Below are positions 34,638 through 42,156 of a stretch of DNA of 64,000 nucleotides, in pieces. Below the pieces are notes generated by a model. The model did not search any database, had not been told where the DNA came from, and was given only the letters and a program-made list of their open reading frames with translations. The stretch is from Bacteroidales bacterium (lineage in GTDB: Bacteria; Bacteroidota; Bacteroidia; Bacteroidales; Muribaculaceae): assembly GCA_019416285.1 (NCBI GenBank), contig DXXM01000007.1, positions 1 to 64,000 of the forward strand, in the 5' to 3' direction. Made by a program: the position numbers and the translations under genes. Each line of letters starts with the position of its first letter. The first letter of the stretch is position 1.

Positions 34638-35159
34638 ATGAAAAAGGCATCTCTTCACGAAAATCAGCTAAACTCAGTATCGAAAAAATTTCGCGCCGAC
34701 ATCCGCTCGCGTATTTCCGAAACCTGCGGGACCATTTCGCTTTCTACCGAAACCGCCGCACTATGCAACGCCGCGGTCGACCGCTATATAGCCGGCGGCG
34801 AAATTCCTGCTCCGGAGGAGAGCCCCATCGAGGTGCTGATTGTGTTCAATATTCTCCGTGCGGAGATTGACCGCGCAGCTGCCCGTTCAGCGGCCGCACG
34901 CCGCCGGGCCTCGCAGCGCAATCTTGTAAAAAACAATTCCGGTGAAACCGATAGCCGCGGACATGACACGACCGCCGCTCCCTCGCCCAATCCCAAAGCC
35001 ATGCGACTCGCGGAAATAATGACTTCTGAAGATCCGTCGGACGACGAAATCGACGAAGTAATCCGCGAGCTCCTCCCTCTTAACCGACGTCAGCGCCGAC
35101 AGCTCGAACAGAACCGTCGGAAAAACGCCTCGCGCCGCGGCATTTTCAATCGCGGCTGA
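34638..35159 (+). CDS. unknown basic protein, 173 aa
   Basis: A soluble 173-residue protein from the start MKKASLHENQ, without signal peptide. It is helical in the first half (LCNAAVDRYIAGG, PIEVLIVFNILRAEIDRA), then has a very basic stretch (SAAARRRASQRN), a low-complexity linker, and a basic tail LNRRQRRQLEQNRRKNASRR. I do not recognise it. The basic tail hints at nucleic-acid or ribosome binding, which is inference. A TATTTTTG -7-like box lies at 34597-34604. Its 3' end overlaps an antisense Lrp remnant. Confidence 0.6.
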   Translation: MKKASLHENQLNSVSKKFRADIRSRISETCGTISLSTETAALCNAAVDRYIAGGEIPAPEESPIEVLIVFNILRAEIDRAAARSAAARRRASQRNLVKNNSGETDSRGHDTTAAPSPNPKAMRLAEIMTSEDPSDDEIDEVIRELLPLNRRQRRQLEQNRRKNASRRGIFNRG

Positions 35160-35245
35160 CGGGAATGTTCATCACCGTCGTAGCCTTGAACTCGCGCAAC
35201 ACGAATGAGCTCTGCATCTTGACAATGCCGGTAACCTCGGAGAGC
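35146..35245 (-). pseudogene. 3' remnant of an Lrp/AsnC-family regulator
   Basis: On the minus strand the frame reads VLSEVTGIVKMQSSFVLREF, then KATTVMNIPVSRD and a stop at 35146. This is the C-terminal end of an Lrp/AsnC regulator (effector-binding RAM domain). No N-terminal part is present. It lies back to back with the transporter remnant on the other strand. Confidence 0.65.
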
Positions 35246-35496
35246 ACTACCCGTCGATGTTCATCACGCGCAAGGTATTTTTCTACGGAGTCGAGACAGT
35301 GCTCGTCTATTTCCTCTTCCGGCCGGTTGAAATTGACCTCGGACTGCTGTCGCAGCCGAAAATCTACGGCAATCTGCTCTTTCTCGATATACTCGCATCA
35401 CTGGTCTGCTATCTGACCTGGAACATCCTCATCAAAAACCTCGGCGCCACGACCGCGGCCTCCCCCGCCTCACCCCCGCCGCAGATAAGATATTGA
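35240..35496 (+). pseudogene. internal remnant of an EamA-family transporter
   Basis: The plus frame, from about EHYPSMFITRKVFFYG, gives about 85 residues with two membrane helices and the pattern NLLFLDILASLVCYLTWNI followed by LIKNLG, which belongs to the second repeat of EamA/DMT-family transporters. The first repeat is missing and the frame ends early (SPPPQIRY) before the remaining helices. An intact ORF of 79 residues starts at 35257, but it is too short to be functional as a transporter. Confidence 0.65.
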
Positions 35497-35545
35497 AATC
35501 TGACTACTGTATCCATTTTCTCCATAATTTACGGTGGGGTTTTGC

Positions 35546-35575
35546 TTGCGATTTGAAATTAAGTTTGTAAATTTG
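35546..35575 (+). promoter_or_regulatory. Bacteroidota-type promoter for fumarase
   Basis: TTG (35546-35548), 19 bp, TAAATTTG (35568-35575). The fumarase ATG is at 35643, giving a leader of about 60 nt that contains the tandem repeat below. Confidence 0.7.
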
Positions 35576-35594
35576 TCCTCACGGATTATCCAAG

Positions 35595-35632
35595 TGTAAA
35601 CAATCGTCAAATTTGTAAACAATCATCAAATT
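35595..35632. repeat. tandem 19-bp repeat in the fumarase leader
   Basis: Two adjacent 19-bp units (35595-35613 and 35614-35632) beginning TGTAAACAATC differ at one position. They lie between the promoter and the start codon. Confidence 0.75.
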
Positions 35633-35642
35633 TTAATTCATA

Positions 35643-37301
35643 ATGGCAACCAAACCTTTCAAATATCAGCCGATGTTTCCCCTCGGGCCTGATACGACCG
35701 AATACTACAAGCTCACCTCCGACTATGTGAAGGTGGAAAACTGGGGCGGTCATGAATTTCTCGTAGTTGACCCCGAGGCTCTCACCGTGCTCGCCCGCGC
35801 CTGCACCCACGACAATGCTTTCATGCTCCGCCGCGAGCACAACGAGATGGTGGCTAAGATTCTCAGCGACCCCGAGGCTTCTGAAAACGACAAGTTCGTG
35901 GCGCTCACCATGCTCCGCAACGCTGAGGTGGCAGCCAAAGGCCAGCTCCCCTTCTGCCAGGACACCGGCACGGCAATCGTACACGGCGAAAAGGGCCAAA
36001 ATGTCTACACCGGCTGCGACGACGAGGAAAAAATCAGCAAGGGTGTGTATCTGACTTACACCACCGACAATCTCCGCTACTCGCAGAACGCTCCACTTAC
36101 AATGTATGACGAGGTCAACACCGGTTGCAACCTCCCCGCACAGATCGACATCCATGCCACCGAGGGCGACGAATACAAGTTCCTCTTCGTAGCCAAGGGC
36201 GGCGGCTCGGCCAACAAGACTTATCTCTATCAGGAGACAAAGGCCATACTCAACCCCAAGACTCTCGTTCCCTTCCTTGTGGAGAAGATGAAGAGCCTCG
36301 GCACCGCAGCCTGTCCCCCCTACCATATAGCTTTCGTAATCGGCGGCACCTCGGCCGAGAAGAATCTCGAGACAGTGAAGAAGGCGTCTGTCAAGTATTA
36401 CGACAACCTTCCCGACCACGGCAACGAACTCGGTCATGCTTTCCGTGACAAGGAACTCGAAGCCGTTCTGAAAAAAGAGGCTGAGCGTCTCGGTCTCGGC
36501 GCCCAGTTCGGCGGCAAATATTTCGCCCACGACATCCGCGTAATCCGTCTCCCACGTCACGGTGCATCCTGCCCCGTAGGTCTCGGCGTTTCCTGCTCTG
36601 CCGACCGCAACATCAAGGCTAAAATCAACCGGGAGGGTCTGTGGATTGAGAAACTCGACAGCAATCCCGGCGAACTTATCCCCGAGGAATACCGCAAGCA
36701 GGGCGAAGGCGACGTAGTGAAAATCGACCTTAACCGCCCGATGTCTGAAATCCTTGCCGAACTCACCAAATACCCCGTGGCAACCCGTCTTTCGCTCAAC
36801 GGCACAATCATCGTGGGCCGCGACATCGCACACGCCAAAATCAAAGAGCGTCTCGACAAGGGTGAACCCATGCCGCAGTATCTCAAGGACCACCCCATCT
36901 ACTACGCCGGCCCCGCCAAGACTCCCGAAGGCATGCCTTCAGGCTCATTCGGCCCGACAACTGCCGGCCGTATGGACTCGTATGTCGACCAGTTCCAGAC
37001 CGCAGGCGGCTCGATGGTGATGATTGCCAAGGGCAACCGCAGCAAGCAGGTGACCGACGCATGCCACAAGCACGGCGGCTTCTACCTCGGTTCAATCGGT
37101 GGTCCCGCTGCCATCCTCGCACAGAACAGCATCAAGAAAGTCGAGCTTCTCGAATATCCCGAACTCGGCATGGAAGCTATCTGGAAAATCGAGGTCGAGG
37201 ACTTCCCCGCCTTCATCCTCGTGGATGACAAGGGCAATGATTTCTTCACCGAAATCTCCAACCGTTGCAGCGGATGCCCTATCGCCGACGACAAACATTG
37301 A
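35643..37301 (+). CDS. fumB: fumarate hydratase, class I
   Basis: An oxygen-sensitive iron-sulfur fumarase of 552 residues that interconverts fumarate and malate. It is the single-chain form with fused alpha and beta domains. The cluster cysteines are visible in PFCQDTGTA, CPPYHIAFVIGGTSAEK / GCNLPAQ region and RHGASCPVGLG; the beta domain has YYAGPAKTPEGMPSGSFGPT. In anaerobic Bacteroidales it works in the reductive branch that makes succinate. fumA and fumB are both used as symbols for this family; the exact symbol is uncertain. Confidence 0.93.
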   Translation: MATKPFKYQPMFPLGPDTTEYYKLTSDYVKVENWGGHEFLVVDPEALTVLARACTHDNAFMLRREHNEMVAKILSDPEASENDKFVALTMLRNAEVAAKGQLPFCQDTGTAIVHGEKGQNVYTGCDDEEKISKGVYLTYTTDNLRYSQNAPLTMYDEVNTGCNLPAQIDIHATEGDEYKFLFVAKGGGSANKTYLYQETKAILNPKTLVPFLVEKMKSLGTAACPPYHIAFVIGGTSAEKNLETVKKASVKYYDNLPDHGNELGHAFRDKELEAVLKKEAERLGLGAQFGGKYFAHDIRVIRLPRHGASCPVGLGVSCSADRNIKAKINREGLWIEKLDSNPGELIPEEYRKQGEGDVVKIDLNRPMSEILAELTKYPVATRLSLNGTIIVGRDIAHAKIKERLDKGEPMPQYLKDHPIYYAGPAKTPEGMPSGSFGPTTAGRMDSYVDQFQTAGGSMVMIAKGNRSKQVTDACHKHGGFYLGSIGGPAAILAQNSIKKVELLEYPELGMEAIWKIEVEDFPAFILVDDKGNDFFTEISNRCSGCPIADDKH

Positions 37302-37347
37302 TCGCTGACACATCCGCCACACGTTGACGGACGCATATATCCACTAT

Positions 37348-37405
37348 AACCGCATAAAGGTCGCGTATCCCCCTCCGGCCGGGAAAAACACGCCTTTATG
37401 CGGTT
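37348..37405 (+). terminator. terminator after fumarase
   Basis: Arms 37348-37360 and 37393-37405 are a perfect 13-bp inverted repeat (AACCGCATAAAGG), followed by TTTTC. The start of the following histidine kinase is placed downstream of it. Confidence 0.75.
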
Positions 37406-37461
37406 TTTTCTTTAATCTCCGCCGGAACTCCACACGAATTTTGAGCAGAAACATCTATGAC

Positions 37462-38646
37462 ATGCGGCGCAGAGGCATCATCGGCTTCCTGATACTTTCG
37501 GTGGTGGTCGTGAGCGTGTTTCTCCTTTACTCCGACTCGCTCGTCAAGGACCTCTCGGAGCAGGAGCGCGAAAGGATGCAGATATGGGCCGACGCCACGC
37601 GCGAGATTGTCAACCTCGGCAATTCCGAGGCGCCGGCAGGCACCGGTGTCGATTTTCTTCTGTCAATCATCGAGCGCAACCGCACGATTCCTGTCCTCCT
37701 CACCGATGACGATGGCGAAATCATCATGCAGCGCAATTTCTCTCTTCCAGAGTCCCCCGACTCTCTCGCCCTCTTCAGTCTGAGCGATGTCAACCGCGAG
37801 TTTCTCATGAAAAAGCTCGACAAGCTGCGCGACTCCCCCAACGTAATCGAAATCGACATGGGCGACGCCGGGCGCCAGTGGCTTTACTATGAGGACTCCA
37901 AGGTATTGAAAAGCCTGAGTTTCTATCCCTACGTCCAGGTGCTCGTGCTGTTGGCCTTTGTGCTCATAGTCTATTATGCCGTCTCGTCGACCAAGCGCGC
38001 CGAACAAAATAAGGTGTGGGTCGGACTCTCGAAAGAGACTGCCCATCAGCTCGGCACACCGATTTCATCGCTGATGGCGTGGATGGAACTGCTTGAGGAG
38101 TCGGGCGTAAGTCCCGAGACTGTAGCGGAGATGAACAAGGACGTTAAACGCCTCTCGACCATCGCGTCACGCTTCTCGAAAATCGGGTCGAAGCCCTCGA
38201 TGGAGCCCCACGACCTCAACGAGATTGTTGGTCACGCTGCCGAATATATGTCGTCGCGCATTTCGCGCCGCATTTCGCTCAAAGTCAACCCGTGGAGTTC
38301 ACCGCTCACAGTCACCCTCTCCCCTCCTCTGACCGAATGGGTGATGGAGAATCTGATAAAAAATGCCGTCGACGCCATGGAGGGAAGCGGCAACATCACC
38401 GTCGACATCCGGCCCGAGAAAAATACCGCGGTAATAGAGATTACCGACACCGGAAAGGGTATTGCCCGCAAAAATCAGAAGGCAATCTTCAATCCGGGCT
38501 TCACCACGAAAAGCCGCGGATGGGGCCTCGGACTCACTCTCACAAAACGAATCATCGAGGACTACCACGGTGGCCTCATATATGTGAAGAAATCGGAACT
38601 TGGTGTGGGCACCACTTTCGCCATCGAGCTTCCGCTCACTCTCTGA
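37462..38646 (+). CDS. orphan sensor histidine kinase
   Basis: A 394-residue kinase from the start MRRRGIIGF. TM1 is at about 6-23 and TM2 at 158-175, with a roughly 130-residue extracytoplasmic region. The phosphoacceptor is H195 in SKETAHQLGTPISSLMAWM, an H-box variant common in Bacteroidota. LIKNAVDAMEG, DTGKGI and GWGLGLTLTKRI form the ATPase domain. No response regulator is adjacent. The longer reading from 37324 would run through the fumarase terminator and is rejected. It is followed within 35 bp by prmC. Confidence 0.88.
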   Translation: MRRRGIIGFLILSVVVVSVFLLYSDSLVKDLSEQERERMQIWADATREIVNLGNSEAPAGTGVDFLLSIIERNRTIPVLLTDDDGEIIMQRNFSLPESPDSLALFSLSDVNREFLMKKLDKLRDSPNVIEIDMGDAGRQWLYYEDSKVLKSLSFYPYVQVLVLLAFVLIVYYAVSSTKRAEQNKVWVGLSKETAHQLGTPISSLMAWMELLEESGVSPETVAEMNKDVKRLSTIASRFSKIGSKPSMEPHDLNEIVGHAAEYMSSRISRRISLKVNPWSSPLTVTLSPPLTEWVMENLIKNAVDAMEGSGNITVDIRPEKNTAVIEITDTGKGIARKNQKAIFNPGFTTKSRGWGLGLTLTKRIIEDYHGGLIYVKKSELGVGTTFAIELPLTL

Positions 38647-38680
38647 ACATCCTCTAAGAATTTGTCTAAAATTTTGGATT

Positions 38681-39526
38681 ATGACAACACTCCGACAACT
38701 GCTTGACAGCTCGCGCGCCAGCCTCACTCCGCTCTACGGCGACGACGAGGCCCGGTGGATGCTGCGCATCGTGATGGAACACGTCAAAGGCTGGGACCAG
38801 ACCGAACTTGCAATCCGTGCCAACGACGAAGTGTCGGATTTCATCATCGGCCGCGTCGATGACGCCGTCAGGCGTCTGCTCGCCGGTGAACCGATACAGT
38901 ATATCTACGGCGATACCTACTGGTACGGCATGACACTCAAGGTGACGCCCGATGTACTCATTCCCCGCCCCGAGACGCAGGAACTCGTCGACCTGATTGT
39001 CAAAGAAAACCCTCAAGCGGATTTGCGGGTGCTCGATGTGTGTACCGGAAGCGGCTGCATAGCCGTGGCACTTGCGAAAGCACTGAATTTTCCCACCGTC
39101 AGCGCCATCGACATCTCCGGATCTGCCCTTGCCGTAGCCCGTGAGAACGCCGCGCTTCAGAAAGTCAAGATAGGTTTCCGAGAAGCCGACGCACTCACAC
39201 TCAAGGCCGACAGTGACAGATATGACATAATAGTCTCCAACCCGCCATACGTCTTGAATTCCGAGAAGGCGCGCATGGACCGCAACGTGCTCGACCACGA
39301 ACCGGCACTGGCTCTGTTCGTCCCTGACAATGACGCGCTGAAATTCTACAAGGCCATCGCCGGATTTGCCGTCGACGCCCTCTCCGAGCACGGGAAACTA
39401 TATTTCGAGCTCAATCCGCTTACTGCGGGAGTACTGAAAAAATGGATGGAGGCCGAAGGATGGTCTGACGTCCAGCTCTTGCCCGACATGTATGGCAAAA
39501 TCAGATTCATGGTGGCCCGAAGATAA
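38681..39526 (+). CDS. prmC: release-factor glutamine methyltransferase PrmC
   Basis: A 281-residue S-adenosylmethionine-dependent enzyme that methylates the glutamine of the GGQ motif in release factors. It has the SAM-binding VLDVCTGSGCIAVALAKAL and the catalytic NPPYVLNSEKARM, with an N-terminal helical substrate-binding domain ending in LIPRPETQELVD. The start at 38681 (MTTLRQLLDS) is chosen because the longer reading overlaps the kinase. Confidence 0.94.
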   Translation: MTTLRQLLDSSRASLTPLYGDDEARWMLRIVMEHVKGWDQTELAIRANDEVSDFIIGRVDDAVRRLLAGEPIQYIYGDTYWYGMTLKVTPDVLIPRPETQELVDLIVKENPQADLRVLDVCTGSGCIAVALAKALNFPTVSAIDISGSALAVARENAALQKVKIGFREADALTLKADSDRYDIIVSNPPYVLNSEKARMDRNVLDHEPALALFVPDNDALKFYKAIAGFAVDALSEHGKLYFELNPLTAGVLKKWMEAEGWSDVQLLPDMYGKIRFMVARR

Positions 39527-39576
39527 GCTCCGGCCGTCAGACAATTCAATATCAGATAAGAGTTACATACCGACTT

Positions 39577-40116
39577 ATGCTTAAACGACGAGCTCCATTG
39601 ACCTACGAAAACGCGCTCTCGCGTGCGGCCGCACTGTGTGCCAAATGCGAGCAGTGTTCTCCCGACATACTCAAGAAACTGGCAACGTGGGGGCTGAACT
39701 CCGCCGATGCCTCGCGCGTTATCAGCCGCCTCGAAGAGCTGCGTTTTCTCGACGACAGCCGATACGCCCGGGCTTATGCCCACGACAAGCTGCATTTCAG
39801 CGGATGGGGACGCCGTAAAATCAGCCAGGGACTCTGGGCCAAGCGCTTGCCGCAGGAAATCATAGGCGAGGCTTGCGAAAGTCTGTCGGAGGAAGAGAAC
39901 GAATACCGCACCATCGCCGTCAGGGTTATACGCGCCAAGACGCGTCAGCTGAAGGAGTGGCCGTTGAGCCGCGAGTCGAAAATCAAGCTGGTGAAATATG
40001 CTATGGGCCGCGGATTTGAATATTCACTTGTCGCCGACATAGTCCGCAAGGATCTTCCCGGCTTTCGTGAAGAAAATGAGTTTTCCGATAGCGATTTGCC
40101 CGACTATGAGGATTGA
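39577..40116 (+). CDS. recX: regulatory protein RecX
   Basis: A 179-residue helical protein of the RecX family, which modulates RecA filaments. The three-helix repeats are visible: LEELRFLDDSRYARAYAHDK and GRRKISQGLWAKRLPQEII are the conserved core. Length is normal. It lies 50 bp after prmC, and its end overlaps comF by 11 bp (or 50 bp with the earlier comF start). Its partner recA is not in the window. Confidence 0.9.
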   Translation: MLKRRAPLTYENALSRAAALCAKCEQCSPDILKKLATWGLNSADASRVISRLEELRFLDDSRYARAYAHDKLHFSGWGRRKISQGLWAKRLPQEIIGEACESLSEEENEYRTIAVRVIRAKTRQLKEWPLSRESKIKLVKYAMGRGFEYSLVADIVRKDLPGFREENEFSDSDLPDYED

Positions 40117-40828
40117 CCGGCTGAAGAAATCGCTTGCCGGTTTAGGGGAGGAATTTATCAACCTTATTTTTCCGGATGTCTGCACCGTGTGCTCGCGCAC
40201 GCTGGTCAGAGGGGAGCGTGTGATATGCCTCGACTGCCTCATGTCGCTCCCGCGCACCGGGCTGCACCGTTGGCAACCCAATGAAATCCATGAGCGCGTG
40301 ATGGCCGTGGGCCATCCGGTAGAGCGGGCCACATCCCTCTTCCGCTACTACCGCGACAACAAATTCGCTCGCCTGATTCATGACACAAAATACCGCGGAC
40401 GCCCCATAGTCGGCAAGACCCTCGCCGCCATGCACGCAAGAGAGCTCCTTCCCGGCGGATTCTTCGACGGCATCGAGGCGATAGTTCCCGTTCCGCTCCA
40501 TTTCATCAAGCGTCTGCAGCGCGGTTACAATCAGGCCGAAGTGATTGCCGAGGCAATCGGCGAAGTGACCGGTATCCCAGTTGTCAACGCCTTGAGCGCC
40601 CGTTTTCACCGCTCTCAGACCCGGAAAGACGCTCATGCGCGCCTGCTCAATACTCAGGGAATATACCGCGCCAAGGCCACGGATGAAATAAGCGGAAAAC
40701 ATATACTCCTTGTCGACGACGTAATCACCACCGGGGCCACTCTGCTCGCCTGCATCAAATCTCTGAAACAGGAAAGCCCCTCCACGCGTGTCAGTATCTA
40801 CTCTCTTGCCATTACCGGCCTTGCATGA
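40106..40828 (+). CDS. ComF-family phosphoribosyltransferase-like protein
   Basis: A 240-residue protein with an N-terminal zinc-ribbon-like CTVCSRTL / CLDCLM and a C-terminal type-I phosphoribosyltransferase domain with ILLVDDVITTGAT. ComF is needed for DNA uptake in naturally competent bacteria and is also widespread where competence is unproven. The preceding 13 codons (from 40067) could extend it; the start MRIDRLKKSLAG is preferred because it matches typical family N termini. Confidence 0.88.
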   Translation: MRIDRLKKSLAGLGEEFINLIFPDVCTVCSRTLVRGERVICLDCLMSLPRTGLHRWQPNEIHERVMAVGHPVERATSLFRYYRDNKFARLIHDTKYRGRPIVGKTLAAMHARELLPGGFFDGIEAIVPVPLHFIKRLQRGYNQAEVIAEAIGEVTGIPVVNALSARFHRSQTRKDAHARLLNTQGIYRAKATDEISGKHILLVDDVITTGATLLACIKSLKQESPSTRVSIYSLAITGLA

Positions 40829-40871
40829 AACCAAAGGGCGCTATCGGACGTTTCTATAACTGAAGGTGCGC

Positions 40872-40889
40872 GTATAATGTCTATTATAC
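40872..40889. other. small perfect palindrome
   Basis: GTATAAT (40872-40878) and ATTATAC (40883-40889) form a 7-bp inverted repeat with a 4-nt loop, between comF and the barrel gene. It could be a weak terminator or protein-binding site. Confidence 0.3.
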
Positions 40890-40945
40890 CCAATCTGGAA
40901 GTAAAAAGCGCCATTTTTGCTCTCCGGAAAGCGCCCGAAATTATG

Positions 40946-40953
40946 TAAATTTG
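40946..40953 (+). promoter_or_regulatory. -7 box directly before the Omp85-type gene
   Basis: TAAATTTG ends 5 bp before the ATG at 40959. If used, the transcript would be almost leaderless. The nearest TTG is 26 bp upstream, longer than ideal. Confidence 0.35.
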
Positions 40954-40958
40954 CACTC

Positions 40959-42137
40959 ATGTTTCAACGTTTAAGACTTCTGTTCATTACCCTGACTTGT
41001 CTCGTGTCATCTTCGACGGCTGTCTACGGCAGCGAGACACCCGACAGTGAAATCGACACTGACAGCATCTCCCGCCCGGGAGGTGTCAGGAAAGTTGTCA
41101 CAAACGTTATCGAATACTTTCATCAGACCAACAAACGCAAGCTGACGAAACGTCCCAATTTTGCACCGCTCGGCGGCCCCTACTACTCCTCCGAAAAAGG
41201 ATTGGGACTCGGACTCGTGATTGCGGGCGACTATTCGACCTGTCCTGAGGACTCGACACTCCCCGCCTCCAACGTCTCGCTGACCGGTACGCTCTCGACC
41301 AAGAAATATTTCTCGGCAGGTATCCAGGGCGCTCATGTGTTCCCGCATGATACGCGAAGAATCCACTACAGGCTCGATTTCGTGTCATTCGCCACATATT
41401 TCTGGGGCATAGGCTACGCGTGGGATAACCGCGAATCGAACAAGACGAAATATAATCTTTTCGAGATCACCCTCATGACCGACTACGAATGGCGTCTCGC
41501 GCACGACATATTCGTAGGCCCGGCTATCGAGCTGAGCTATACCAACGCTCACGGTGTCGAAAACTACGAGCCCTGGCAGGGGCAGGAGATGCGCTACTGC
41601 ACCATCGGCGCAGGTGTGCTGCTGCAGTCCGACACGCGCGATAATCTCACGAATCCCGGCCAGGGACATCTGCTTGAGGTGACGCAGCTGTTCGCCCCGA
41701 GATGCTTCGGCAACGGCGACCGCGGATATTCAAGCACCGAAATCTGCTGGAACCGCTACCAATATATATGGAAGGGGTGCATCCTCGCCCTCAGAGCCCA
41801 CGGCGAGTGGACCTACGGCCATACTCCCTGGAGCAAACTCCCCTTTCTCGGGGGCACAGCCATGCGAGGCTACTACAAGGGGCGCTACCGCGACAAATGC
41901 TCCACGGACGTCACCGTGGAATTCCGCCAGCACGTGTGGCGCCGCTCCGGTATCGCTTTGTGGGGCTGCGCAGGCATGGTGTATCACAAACTCTCCGACA
42001 TACGCTTCAGCCGCATACTTCCCGAAGTCGGCGTAGGCTACCGCTGGGAGTTCAAGAAAAATTCAAATATCCGCATAGACATAGGTTTCGGCAAGCATTG
42101 TTCAGGATTCACCTTCGGACTGAACGAGGCTTTCTGA
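40959..42137 (+). CDS. BamA/TamA-family outer-membrane protein
   Basis: A 392-residue exported protein with a signal peptide (about 1-23). After a short N-terminal region it carries an Omp85-type surface-antigen barrel with LGGPYYSSEKGLGLGLVI, WGIGYAWDN, AGVLLQSDTRDNLTNPGQGHL and PFLGGTAMRGYYKGRYRDK, and ends with a pattern SGFTFGLNEAF that places the C-terminal aromatic residue. It lacks the POTRA repeats of BamA, so it is a short relative of unknown role. The start at 40959 is chosen because the signal peptide begins there. Confidence 0.85.
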   Translation: MFQRLRLLFITLTCLVSSSTAVYGSETPDSEIDTDSISRPGGVRKVVTNVIEYFHQTNKRKLTKRPNFAPLGGPYYSSEKGLGLGLVIAGDYSTCPEDSTLPASNVSLTGTLSTKKYFSAGIQGAHVFPHDTRRIHYRLDFVSFATYFWGIGYAWDNRESNKTKYNLFEITLMTDYEWRLAHDIFVGPAIELSYTNAHGVENYEPWQGQEMRYCTIGAGVLLQSDTRDNLTNPGQGHLLEVTQLFAPRCFGNGDRGYSSTEICWNRYQYIWKGCILALRAHGEWTYGHTPWSKLPFLGGTAMRGYYKGRYRDKCSTDVTVEFRQHVWRRSGIALWGCAGMVYHKLSDIRFSRILPEVGVGYRWEFKKNSNIRIDIGFGKHCSGFTFGLNEAF

Positions 42138-42156
42138 TCAGACCACAACCGCAATT

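Noticed and set aside
35607..36893. Minus-strand ORF of 428 codons opposite fumarase
   Set aside because: Fumarase motifs on the plus strand are unambiguous; the reverse frame is a codon-bias artefact.
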